A stretch of DNA of 64,000 bases, from positions 4,102,001 through 4,166,000 of the forward strand of contig NC_134643.1 in assembly GCF_030463565.1 (NCBI RefSeq), given 5' to 3'. The notes beneath the pieces are model-generated. The model saw only the letters and a program-made list of their open reading frames with translations, was not told the DNA's origin and did not search any database. How positions within the stretch are numbered: position 1 is the stretch's first letter; each line of letters begins with the position of its first letter. The DNA comes from Pelecanus crispus (Eukaryota > Chordata > Aves > Pelecaniformes > Pelecanidae). The position numbers and the translations under genes are program-made. Positions 1 through 11,128 of the stretch are shown here, one piece after another.

Positions 1-288
1 CTGGTCATTAATTAGTACAGCAAACAAACCCATTTCTGCCTCCCCAAATGTGGCATTTAGAGGGATCAAGGGAGTGGGGAGGACACTTGTCAGGGCTGCA
101 GGGTAAGAGGAGTGTGTCCAAGTGGGGAGACATGCCTTGGGATGATTAATTTTAATATTTGTCATAGTTCCAAATGAAACAGCAGACAAGCTGAGCTGGC
201 TCAAATACTTGCAGAAAAAGCTGATGGGGAATTTGTTAATGAAGCAGGTTTCTTATCAGAAAATGCTAGTTCATCAGAACCTGGATTT

Positions 289-1360
289 TCATAGAATCAT
301 AGAATCATTTAGGTTGGAAAAGACCTTTGAGATCATCAAGTCCAACCATTAACCTAGCACTGCCAAGTCCACCACTAAGCCATCTCCCTAAGCACCACAT
401 CTACACATCCTTTAAATACGTGCAGGGGTGGACACTCAACCACTTCCCTGGGCAGCCTGTTCCAATGCTTGACAACTCTTTCTGTGAAGAAATTTTTCCT
501 AATATCCAACCTAAACCTCCCCTGGTGCAGCTTGAGGCCATTTCCTCTCATCTTATTGCTTGTTACTTGGGAGAAGAGACCAACACCCACCTCAGTACAG
601 CCTCCTTTCAGGGAGCTGTAGAGAGCGATAAGGTCTCCCCTCAGCCTCCTCTTCTCCAGGCTAAACAACCCCAGTTCCCTCAGCCACTCCCCATCAGCCC
701 TGTGCTCCAGACCCTTCACCAGCCTTGTTGCCCATCTCTGGACACGCTCCAGCACCTCAATGTCTCTCTTGTAGTGAGGGGCCCAAAACTGGACACAGTA
801 TTCCAGGTGCGGCCTCAATCCCTTCCCTGCTCCTGCTGGCCACACTATTCCTGACACAAGCCAGGATGCTGTTGGCCTTCTTGGCCACCTGGGCACACTG
901 CTGGCTCATGTTCAGCCGGCTGTCAACCAACACCCCCAGGTCTTTTTCCACCAGGCAGCTTTCCAGCCACTCTTCCCAAGCCTGTGGCGTTGCATGGAGT
1001 TGTTGTAACCCAAGTGCAGGACCCGGCACTTGGCCTTGTTGAACCGCATACAGTTGGCCTCGGCCCATCGATCCAGTCTGTCCAGGTCCCTTTGCAGGGT
1101 CTTCCTACTCTTGAGTAGATCGACACTTCCACCCAGTTTGGTGTCACCTGCAAACTTACTGAGGGTGCACTTGATCCCCTCATCCAGATCATTGATAGAG
1201 ATATTAAACAAGACTGGCCCCAGAACAGAGCCCTGGGGAACACCGCTTGTGACCTGGACTGAAGTCCAGGTAGACAACAGTCACAGCCTTTCCCTCATCT
1301 ATGAAGCGGGTCACCACGTCATAGGAGGAGATTAGGTTAGTCAAGCAGGACCTACCTTTC
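289..1360 (-). mobile_element. CR1 LINE, 5'-truncated, broken ORF2
   Basis: The plus strand starts with the reverse complement of the CR1 3' terminal octamer repeats (CATAGAATCATAGAATCA). Leading to higher coordinates come the CR1 3' UTR and the C-terminal half of ORF2. Three minus-strand frames (375-896, 757-1068 and 912-1277) together show the reverse-transcriptase block ([17 protein letters not shown]-x-x-DTKLGGS, LDRLDRWA) and the terminal CR1 region ([50 protein letters not shown]). The element is dead: at least two frameshifts, 5' truncation, and FAGD in place of the catalytic FADD at the active site. It ends around GGACCTACCTTTCAT near 1360. Confidence 0.93.
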
Positions 1361-4300
1361 ATTCTGGGGACATGTCTTGCAGTCCTGGCAGGAAAGGCAT
1401 CTCATGCTACAGATGGGTTTCTTGGTCGAAACCAAGGAGGTTTAAAAGCTGTTGTGTGAATAAAATAAAGTGAGGCAGATCTAACAGGGACGGAGCTGCC
1501 AAAACTCACATGAGGTTTTGTTCTACTCTCTGAGCTTCAGGGTTACTTCCACTGGGCAAAATAGGGACAACTTAAAATTTTCCGAGGACTGAAAGCCACA
1601 GAGTGGCTTTTGGCTACTGTAGGAATGTGAGTGACTGCAAAATCCTGCAGACTGATAAGAGTCCTCAGGATGATGCTAAGCCACTGCGGGGACATGCCCC
1701 AAACCTCCAGCCAAGGGGAATCTCCAGGCTGGCAGTGCAGCCATGCAGGAGGAAGCCCTGGATGCTCCTCTCCATCTGGAGATGGAGCAAAACCCCTCAG
1801 GGCTCAAAGCACATCCATTTTCCAACCCCATGTCCAGCCACTAAGAACTTATTGGGTAAGTCCTTCAGGACAGAGGCTGTGGCTGCACGTTCCTTTCATT
1901 TGACAATAGAGAAGAGGACACTTGTCAGTGTTATTGCTTTGATTTTGCCATCACTTGCATGCAAGATCTAAACAGCACCCATCTGAAGGGTCTTTTCAAT
2001 AGTCTTTTCACAGCAGGGTAAAGGAGGTTTCCTGCTTTAAAACCAAGTCTGATGGCTTTAAATCAGAGTCCAGACATACTTGTTTCCTTCCTGAGTGATA
2101 CTGTAGCACCAGTTAGATCCAGCCATTAGGTCTTACCTTTAATATTTTGCAGTGCAACTCTATCAAGACTGTTCTGCAGCAGTTTTTATTCTGGCAGGGT
2201 TTTGGAGAGGATAGACATCCCTGCACTGTATAAAATGGACTGATGGATTAGAGTCTGAAAATGCTCTGGCAGTGGCTGTTGGACCTTTCCCCATCTTCTC
2301 ACCCCAGAAGCCAAGCTGGTCTTTGGCCTGGGTGAAACGGTTTCATAATGTTGATGGTGACACTGGCAGCAAAGGGGGTTGGGTGATGCCAGTTTGGAAG
2401 TGTATCTTCTGACGTGGAGAGTGCCTCTTTGCAAGGGCGAAGGGTGGCATGCATGCTAACAGCATCCTCATATCACATCCCTCACCGAAATCTCAGCAGG
2501 TAGCTAGGGAGGATGGTGCTGTTTGGAGCACATCTTTCCCTAAGCAGATGGATGGGAGAGAGCTGCTACACAGGCAAAATTTAAAAGCGCTGTGAGGTAA
2601 CCATTTGCTCTGGCAGCCCAGCTAAATAACACCGGATAAATAACACTGTTCTGTGATATTCTGCCAATCTGATCGCTCTCACGGTTTTAAAAGGAGGTGC
2701 AAATTTCCTGTCCTCTGCAGCAACTGGTCTGTGCTCCAGCTCAGACACAGCTGCATTGCAGCGGGTGGATAAAACCCTCCTTTTGCCCAGGAGCCTCTTG
2801 CAATGCAAAGAAAATACCAGGAGCCTCCTCACTCACTTTGGTCCACGTTTTCCCCTAGCAAAGGCCACCCCTGGAGCCTCAGCCCCTGCTTTCCCTTTGA
2901 CAAACCTGTTGCCCCTATTTAATCAGGAAAGGCTGCAAAAAAGGGGATGCAAATAGGAACTTCCTCAGGCCTGGCTCACATCCTTTCCCTTTCCCTAGGT
3001 TGCTCAGGCTCCTTAGCTTTCTCATCCTGCCTTGGGAGGAGCAGAAGCCGGCTGGCGTAAGGCTCCCAGCCGGGCTCAGCCCACCGGCATGGGGTGTGTC
3101 ACCCACCATTTCCTAAGTTATTCTTTTGGGTTTCCTTTTCTCACTATTAATAGATTTTCAGCCAATTTGAGCTGTTTCAACAAGGTGGACAGGGGGGAAG
3201 GCGTTACCAAAATAGGAAGCGGGAAGCTGTTGGGCAGGGAATTAATCAGAGGAGTTGCGTGAAGAGGTGGTGGCTTCGGGTGGGCTGATAGGAGGAGGGA
3301 CAGGACATGTCCTTTCGCTTTGCGTTTTGTGCTGGTTTGCTTCTCTTTTTGTGCTCCAAGCCGTGACCTTTTCAAACAACCTACTCCCCCCAAGCATCTT
3401 CCCCAGCCTGCAAAATATCACGCATCTACTGCAACGAGGTTACAGCCAGATCATCACTTCATGGCATGGTTAGTAGTGGTGCATAGCAGCTGAAAATTGT
3501 GGCCCTTGACTGATATTGCAAGGAGCTGCATTGGCACAAGCCAGCACACCTTCCCTTTTACATTTTGGGTGGCTTTCCACATCCTGGCAGCTCCTGACCA
3601 GAGCACTCCCACACCAGCCCTGTCCAGGAGCGGCCACAGCAGCGGGGACCGACAGTGGCACTTCCAGCCTCCCAAATATTGCTCACCGGGGACCGAACAA
3701 GCCCATCTTGATAGCTAGCAATAAGGGAAAGTTCTCTCCCCTCCGGGGCTGTCCCCATTGCGGAGACACCGTATCACAGGCACAGTCATGGGATACACAT
3801 ATCCGGAAATGAAATCATGTTTTTGCAGCAGACTCATTTCCTCCGGGCTGTTTGGCTACCATGTGCACGGATGTGTGCATGGAGGGCTTGCACTCCCCTC
3901 CTGAGGGTCTTCCCCTCTCCCAAGCACAGAAGTGCAAGGGTTTGGGGTTTTCTGAGTGATACATACAAGAGGAGAGGTGCAGACCAAAGCATTAGACTCA
4001 CTGCAACCAGTGCTGTCAAAATAGAGCAGTAGCTGCTATATTACTCTCATTTTCCTTAAAATGAGGAACTGATGACAGTCCAGAAAGTGAAATCAAATAA
4101 GTGGCCTTGCCCTGCCAAAATGCAGCCAGGAAGGTCAGGGACAGGTAGTTTTTTCTGCCTTCTGGAAAACAGGGTGAGGGACTCTAGCTGAATTTTCTTT
4201 TGGAAATTATCTCCTCCTGGTAAGGGGAGTGGTAGCTTAGAGGACCTCTCCTCCATCCTCCTTCTCTCTCATAGCAAGCGTTAAAACCTTTTCTCTCCGG

Positions 4301-5789
4301 GGCTCATGGCGTGAAAGGGTCATTTGTTTCCTGCAAAAGGATATACTGTATCTTTTGTGAGTAATTTCATGCTAAAGGGGCACCAAACATAATCCTGTCC
4401 TGTCTGGCTGTTATTACCACCAGTCTGTGGTTACAGGGGTTTTGTCCTCCTTTGACCAGATCCTTTTCGTTTCTTCTCTCGGGGACAGTCATCAGGCAAT
4501 ACTGGCCACCAGCCCAGGCAAACAGGGGCTCATTACCAGTTATTACCCCCGGGTCCGCCACTGAGATTTGGCATGGGTGGCCAGTTAGGGAGGAAGAAAT
4601 AAAAAAAATAGTTCTCTGGCATTTGAAAGAGATCTAGCATGTGTGGAAGGAAAACGGTGACTCCTGGGCTCGCAGCGTTCTCGCTGCTTGTTCTGTATTT
4701 GTTTCTGCTTTGGAATTAAGTATTAATTAATTAAGTAGGCTTCTGAAAATGAGAACAATGAGTTTGTGTAAGCCAGGTCTTCTGTGGGTGGTGAACCTGC
4801 AATACACCAAAAAAAATGCAATTTGTTTTTCCCCAGTCTAAATAAAATACATTTTTTCCCCAATGCTGCAGTGAGACAGAGTCCCTGCCCAAACAACTAA
4901 TATTAAGCCCAGAGCAATAAAACTGCAGAAAGGTGTGCAGCCCTGCGACTGCAGCAGCATCTGGCTGCTTCTGCAGCAGCGGTGAGAAAACAGTTTAATT
5001 TAATGCAACTGGAGACACAAGGCAAATTTCACTGACAGATGGGTGCCCAAAAATCTGCAGGACAAGCGTGGGGATGGATAAGGGTGCCGATCCTCCATGG
5101 AAGGAGGATCTCGCCCAGCCTTAGCCGTGGCTGCTCTCCGCTGGCATGTTGTCGGTCTGTCCCGTGGTGGTGCATGTTGTCTTGAAAACTGTCAAGTTTG
5201 CAACCTGCCTGGATTTCCTCTTCCCCTGGCCATCTCTGTGGCTGCTGCTCGCCACAGCCATTGCATTTCAGCCAGCAACAATAATTCTTCAAAATAGTCT
5301 GCTCTGAGACAAGCAAGCTGTGGAAGAAGAAAGGGGGAAAGGGAAAATTTAGAAGCAGCCCAGCTGAGCTGGGGTGGACGTTATTAAAGAAACATCACCT
5401 TCAGATCAAGTTTGGGATGGGAGATCCCAAACACAGGGCTTCCCAGTGGTCCCATCACAGCAGGAGCAGGTTTGTAGGGAGGGAATGGTGTGGTGAAGTG
5501 TTTTCTGGCTCATATATCATTTGTGTTGCCACTTGCCAAAGGGGTGCAGGTCATTACCCACCAAAAGACAGTGATTTCTACCACTGTGGCACTTAGCATC
5601 ACCTGACCTCAGCCAGGCCCATGTAGTAGGATAGATAGTGTCCTACCTGTCCACGTGGTCAGCACCTGTTGAATCCATCCATCCCCCTGCATGGTGGCTC
5701 ACCACTTCCAAGCAGGAGTGTGCTGGCTCCTCAAGTTGTTTTGAGCCCACTTAAATCACTGTTCCTGGATTAATGAAGAAGAATAGGAC

Positions 5790-5930
5790 CAGCCGGGTTA
5801 GCTCAGTTGGTTAGAGCATGGTGCTAATAACGCCAAGTTCACAGGTTCAATCCCTGCTTACTGCAGGGGGGGTTGGGCTCGATGATCTCTCAAGGTCCCT
5901 TCCAACCTAAAGCATTCTATGATTCTATGA
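5790..5930 (+). mobile_element. SINE: tRNA-Ile(AAT)-like head fused to a CR1 tail
   Basis: The head resembles tRNA-Ile-AAT closely through the D arm (A box TAGCTCAGTTGG at 5799-5810), the anticodon loop CTAATAA (AAT at 5826-5828) and the T arm (B box GGTTCAATCCC at 5844-5854). The acceptor stem cannot pair and there is no mature tRNA 3' end. Instead a CR1-type 3' end follows: TTGGGCTCGATGATCTCTCA, AAGGTCCCTTCCAACCTAA, ATTCTATGATTCTATGA. This is the structure of TguSINE1-type avian SINEs, whose CR1-like tail is thought to recruit CR1 reverse transcriptase. Length is about 140 bp. Confidence 0.85.
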
Positions 5931-5939
5931 ATAAATTGA

Positions 5940-6114
5940 TTGTGTTCAAAAAACGGGTAGGTGTTCAAAAAACGGGTAGATGTGGCACTTCAGGACATGG
6001 TTTAGTCTAGTCTACCCTTGATTGGCTTAGACTAGACTTGGTAGTGTAGGTTAATGGTTGGACTGGATGATCTTAAAGGTCTTTTCCAACCTAAACGATT
6101 CCATGATTCTATGA
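5940..6114 (+). mobile_element. CR1 3' end fragment, rearranged
   Basis: The plus orientation ends with CCATGATTCTATG, preceded by the usual GGTTGGACTGGATGATCTTA and TTTTCCAACCTAA. The upstream CR1 3' UTR motif GTGTTCAAAAAACGGGTAG is present twice in tandem (5942-5960 and 5961-5979). The next part contains an 11-bp inverted repeat (6004-6014 and 6028-6038) absent from the ordinary CR1 sequence I know. Confidence 0.8.
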
Positions 6115-7815
6115 TCTTTTAACATCTCTTGTCCTTAGCAGGAGAGGAGCACTAAGAGTGGATGCAGTGATATGGAAAGATAAAATACCAGTAAGCTTTG
6201 TGGGCATCAACTTGAGTCTTGGTTCCTCTCCCAGTTGCTTTTTTGGGCTGTGTCACCCTGTGTCCCTTGAAAGAGGCCCTACTACCACGCCAGCCAGGGC
6301 AAGCCTGGAGGATCACACCAGCTTTCTCCATCCCCCCAGTTTTTGCTAAAAGTGGTAAAAATGCAGCTGCAGCTCCCCAGGGTGGGACGGGGAAGTGCTG
6401 GGGCAGGGACGCCAGTTTCTTGGCTCACGGGGTCCCAGCTGGCCACTGGGGCTGGCCCAGAGCCAAAGCATGGACCCAGTTGAATTGAATTGTCTTTTCT
6501 ACCTCTCCTTCGGTGCACATTTGCTTCCTGCCTCTCTGGGATAGGGCGGGACATGACAAGGAATTGTGAGCAGTGGGGGATTTCCTCCTCCTTCCTTCTG
6601 ACCCTTTCTTTATTTATGTCTCTTTTGTATTGTTTCTACCTTTAGGGGATCTTTTTTTTTTTTTATCTCCCTTGTTGTCAAAACCCCTGTCAAACTTTTA
6701 CAACCATTTTTATGGGATGGACCCATTTTGTGGCTAACTGGATGAAAACTCCCCCCTATCTTTTGCACCTGGGTTTCATCTGCTAGGTGCCCGTGCCTAT
6801 GTTTTGCTTCCTTACCTCTTCCCCTGCAGACAGTTGTCGGTCTATAGGAAATATGACTTGTCTCCACAAAAGCTCTTTTCCTGCAGATGTAGTGTTGCAG
6901 CCTCCCCCATCCCAAATCCCCCTCCCCAGGTCCTGTCTCAAACACCTCCACAGCTCCCTCGGGTCCTGATGTGGTGGGGTTAGGTTTCCCCAGCGGTATG
7001 TAGCTCAGAAGCTCAAGCTTTCATCAGATCTTTGAAGCACAACCAGTGCCAATAAACAGGCTCAGTCAGAGAAAATACTTTGCCAGTATGCCAGCACAGA
7101 GGAACAAAGTAGATCTCTGGAGAACAGCGTTAGGATATGGCTAAAGATCAAACCTTGGATGTGTGACTCCTGTTTTGGAGGGTTGGAAATAATATACAAG
7201 TGCCTCATGGGGCAAAAAAATAGCTCTTTTCTGCACAGTCATCAAATGGAGGGACCCTCGCCTCAAAAATCAGGTTGTTGTCTTGACTCCAGACAGATCC
7301 AGAGGTGAAGTGGCTCAGTGCAACCCACAGTTCCTGAAAGGTGAAAAATTGGTTGAACCTTTCCTGGGGTGAATTTGAGAAAGAGCACAGAGCTGCTGGT
7401 GACCATGTGCTATGGGGGGAAATTACCTCCATAGAAATTGATGGAGCTTGGGCAGTGATTACAAACAGAAAAACAGACCCAAAATTTTGTATTCAGTCTA
7501 TTAAGGAATATACCACATTTCAGCATTGTGGGATGTTGCAATCTTTTGTCAAGCAAGCTTTCCTTCAGCTGTATCCCTCACTGAGAATCAGCTTCATAAT
7601 TTGAAAATTTAAAATATTCTTCAGAAACCAACTGCCGATCTCCTTGTGTATGATAAAGTGAGATAACTGAGCAATGGACAACGCTCTTTGCTTTAAGACT
7701 CAACTTTTTTCCCACTTAGGTAAATGTCAACTCTCAGTGAAATACTTCATGGTTTTCCTCAAAAACAAATAAGCCATGATAAAAGCAGCATTTCTATATG
7801 ATGTACCAATACAGG

Positions 7816-8403
7816 TGTCCTGCTTTCAGCTGGGATAGAGTTAATTTTCTTCCTAGTAGCAGGCATAGTGCTGTGTTTTGGATTTAGTAGGAGAAGAATG
7901 CTGATAACACACTGATGGTTTAGTTGTTGCTGAGTACTGCTTACGCTAGGCAAGGACTTTTCAGCTTCCCATGCTCTGCCAGGTGCACAAGAAACTGGGA
8001 GGGGGCACAGCCAGGACAGCTGACCCAAACTGACCAAAGGGCTATTCCATACCATATGGCATCATGCTCAGTATAGAAACTGGGGGGGGGTTGGCCAGGG
8101 AGCAGCGATTGCTGCTCGGGAATTGTCTGGGTATCATTTGGCGAGTGGGGAGCAATTGTGTTGTGCATCACTTGCTTTGTAGATTATTATTATTATTATT
8201 ATCATCATCATCATCATCATTATTATATTGTTATTATGATCATTACTATTTTAGTTTATTTCAATTATTAAACTGTTCTTATCTCAACCCAGGAGTGTTT
8301 CTCACTCTTACTCCTCCGATTCTCTCCCCCATCCCATCGGGGCAGGGGGAGTGAGCGAGCGGCTGCGTGGTGCTGAGTTGCTGGCTGGGGCTAAACCATG
8401 ACA
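7816..8403 (+). mobile_element. Solo LTR, ERVL type (+)
   Basis: 588 bp starting TGTCCTGCTTTCAGCTGGG and ending GGGGCTAAACCATGACA, with terminal TGTC/GACA. It is flanked by perfect 5-bp duplications ACAGG (7811-7815 and 8404-8408). It contains the degenerate TATA region CAGTATAGAAACTGG, an (ATT)n/(ATC)n stretch near 8180-8230, and ATTAAAC before the R/U5-like end. Five-base duplications and TG/CA ends suit an endogenous retrovirus of the ERVL group. No internal sequence remains. Confidence 0.92.
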
Positions 8404-8845
8404 ACAGGATAAGACTATTGAAAAACACATCGGAATTTTATGGTTCAGGTGGTGGTGTTAAGGACTTGTGTGGTACGTGCAGATGGAGCCCTTTGCTTTC
8501 CTGGCTGGCTTCTCCTTTTCCTAAATGCATCCTTTGATTTTTTTTTTTAAGATTTTCCTTTGAAAGTGAACACTGACTTTAAACATTTTTATGTGACTTT
8601 CTCAGGCTTTTCAGAATAGTAAAATAATCAGATAGATAAACAAGTATGTGATTGTAGATTGGTGATAATATTTGCAATGGGAAGCTGAACTGAACATCCT
8701 TAAATTTAAATTAATGTGGCTCCAACTAAATGCTTTTTGTATTTACTTGTAAACTCTGTCCAGTGCTGACCCATTCTTTCAGAGCAAGTAGAATAAATAT
8801 TGTTTCCACAGTTCACCCAACTGGGAATTTCAGTGCATACAAATT

Positions 8846-9045
8846 TTCATAGAATCACAGAATCAGAGAATGGTTTGGGTTGGAAGGGACCTTTGAAGAT
8901 CATCTAGTGCAACTCCCCTGCCATGGGCCAGAACATCTTTCACTAGGTCAGATTGCTCAAAGCCCTGTCCAACCTGACCTTGAACACTTCCAATGATGGG
9001 GCATCCACAACTTCTCTGGGCAACCTGCTCCAGTGTCTCACCACC
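8846..9045 (-). mobile_element. CR1 3' end fragment
   Basis: Begins CATAGAATCACAGAATCAGAG (reverse complement of the CR1 3' terminus). It continues with GGTTTGGGTTGGAAGGGACC and the conserved GGGGCATCCACAACTTCTCT block. It is truncated after the CAGTGTCTCACCACC block. Confidence 0.9.
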
Positions 9046-9294
9046 GTCAATGGTTTGACTCTGTGGATTCAAGTGACAATGCCTATTCTATGATGTTTTT
9101 ATAGTAATTATCTGAGTTTGGGAGGGGAAAAAAACCTTATGTTGAAAGATGAGCAATTAAAGAAACAAAGCTTGAGCTTGCAAAAAGAACATAAATTTCA
9201 GAATGATCAGAAATGTCACCTTATTTATCTGAGGTTCCTTACCACTTCAGGGATGTGAGAGACCCTCATAACAGGGCTGGACAAACAGCATTTG

Positions 9295-9860
9295 TGTTGT
9301 GGTTTAGCCCCAGCCAGTAACTCAGCACCACACAGCCACTCGGTCACTCCCCCTGCCCCGGTGGGATGGGGGAGAGAATCGGAAGAGTAAGAGTGAGAAA
9401 AACTCCTGGGCTGAGATAAGAACAGTTTAATAGTTGAAATAAAATTAAGTAAAATACGAGTAGTAATAATAACAATATAATAATAACTGTAATAATAATA
9501 TACAAAGCAAGCGATGCACAATGCAATTGCTCACCACCTGCCGACCGATACCCAGACAGTTCCCGAGCAGCGATTGCTGCCTCCTGGCCAACCTCCCCCA
9601 GTTTCTATACTGAGCATGATGTCACATAGTATGGCCCTTTGGCCAGTTTGGATCAACTATCCTGGCTGTGCCCCCTCCCAGTTTCTTGTGCACCTGGCAG
9701 AGCATGGGAAGCTGAAAAGTCCTTGACTAGCATAAGCAGTACTTAGCAATAACTAAACCATCAGTGTGTTGTCAACATTATTCTCCTACTAAATCCAAAA
9801 CACAGCACTATGCCTGCTACTAGGAAGAAAATTAACTCCATCCCAGTCAAAATCAGGACT
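9295..9860 (-). mobile_element. Solo LTR, ERVL type (-)
   Basis: About 566 bp, the reverse complement of the LTR at 7816-8403. The plus strand starts TGTTGTGGTTTAGCCCCAGC and runs to CCCAGTCAAAATCAGGACT. The flanks look like a decayed duplication (ATTTG before, ATTTT after). It is in opposite orientation to the upstream LTR, and both lie in PODXL intron 1. Both termini have substitutions, so it is older or less constrained than the copy at 34928. Confidence 0.88.
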
Positions 9861-10251
9861 ATTTTGCACATCCCTTGGCTGCTCCCTTACAAGGGCTGGA
9901 CACAATTTATTTTGGGAATTACCTGCAGCACTCTGCACAGGAGCTAGTGAACCTCCCATCTGAGGGAGTCCTGCCTTCTGGGAACCAGCAGGTCTCACCC
10001 TCCTGCTCACCCTCCAACCCCTTTGAAGTCCTGTGAGTTTGACTTCTCCTTCTCCTCCTCCTCTGCTCTGTTTTCTGCTTGACACAGTGACATGAGAATA
10101 TGGCATTTGGTATGAGTTTAGAGAGTGTGAGACAAGCCCTGAGTGAATGACTCATAGTCAGCATTTATTTCTACAAATACCTGTCCTGGGTGGAAACCAA
10201 GGGTAGTATCTTTAGTTCGAAGTTTATCTTGGTGTCTTCTCTTTTCCCTAG

Positions 10252-11128
10252 TGACACCTAATGAAAGCTCTAACGCTACTACAATCACAGGAGAAAAACA
10301 GCAGAGCCCTACAAGCACCAGCAATGTGCAAGGGCCCAGCTCCACAAAAAATCCAGGAAATCAAATATACACCTCTGTGATGTCACCTACCACCAATCAA
10401 GAGACCAGCCCTACAAGGAAGCTGCCAACCACAATGCCCACCCATGTGATACCACCCACCACCACCAGTGGTCAAGGGGCAACCCCTCCAAGCAAGCAGG
10501 GAAACCCACCATCTACCGTTGTGAAGTCACCTGCCACAGTTCAAGGGAGCACCACCACAAACAACCCGCGAAACCCATCACCCACACCCACACCCACGAC
10601 ATCGACCCACCTGTCTCAGCAGGTCAGCACTTCAGCCAGGTCCAGAGCCTCAACAGCCACCCCTGGTGCAACCTCCAGTGTGACCCAGCAGAAGACCATC
10701 TCTCCAGCCAGCTTGGGAAACTCACCAACCACCACTGCTGCAAGCCCCAATCCCCAGTAATGTAAGCAGCCCTTCAGCCATCTCAGGAAGTTTAGGCAGT
10801 GCTGTCACATCCTGTCCCAGCGTGAAAGATCAGGGAAACCAGACTTTGGACCAGTTGACCAGCACCACTGCGAGCACTACAGTCCCAACGAGCAGCCTTC
10901 CCCCTGGTCTCAAGGACTATGGTGTTTCTTCTCCCACATCTGTCTCCAAGCAGCCTCATTCTTCTCACAGTTCTCCAGCCCAGGGACTGGCCTCTTCCAC
11001 CAGAACTGGAAGCACCAACACTTTTGTTACCCCTTCTGATGGATCCGTCTCCCCCACCACTACAGGTTTACAAGCTGGCAGCACCAGCAAGGTCTCAGAG
11101 GCAACCACCACTCCAACTCTTGAAGCAG
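10252..11128 (+). CDS. PODXL: PODXL exon 2: mucin domain, with an apparent 1-nt frameshift
   Basis: The acceptor is a polypyrimidine tract ending CCCTAG at 10246-10251 and the donor is GCAG|GTACCA at 11128/11129. The exon begins with the last two bases of a codon and ends with one base (G). That G joins AC of the next exon to give Asp, so the phases are consistent. The product is a low-complexity Ser/Thr/Pro/Gln region with N-glycosylation sequons (NES and NAT near the start, NQT later), typical of a heavily O-glycosylated mucin stalk. From 10252 to 10757 the open frame is the one read from 10251. It then meets TAA at 10758-10760. Mucin-like coding resumes in the +1 frame from about 10741 and stays open to the donor. 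One extra base within CCCCAATCCCC would explain this. It could be an assembly error or a real allele. Confidence 0.88.

Larger units (their letters stand above)
1..10251 (+). other. PODXL: PODXL intron 1, 3' part
   Basis: No coding exon is supported. There is no CpG-dense first exon and no signal-peptide ORF followed by a donor, so the window begins inside the intron or just upstream of an exon outside it. It holds the repeats listed separately. Outside these (1361-5789, 6115-7815 and 9861-10251) I see only non-coding sequence. Confidence 0.65.

Noticed and set aside
5790-5862. A functional tRNA-Ile(AAT) gene
   Set aside because: The acceptor stem does not pair, there is no proper 3' end or terminator, and a CR1 tail follows directly. 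It is the head of a SINE.
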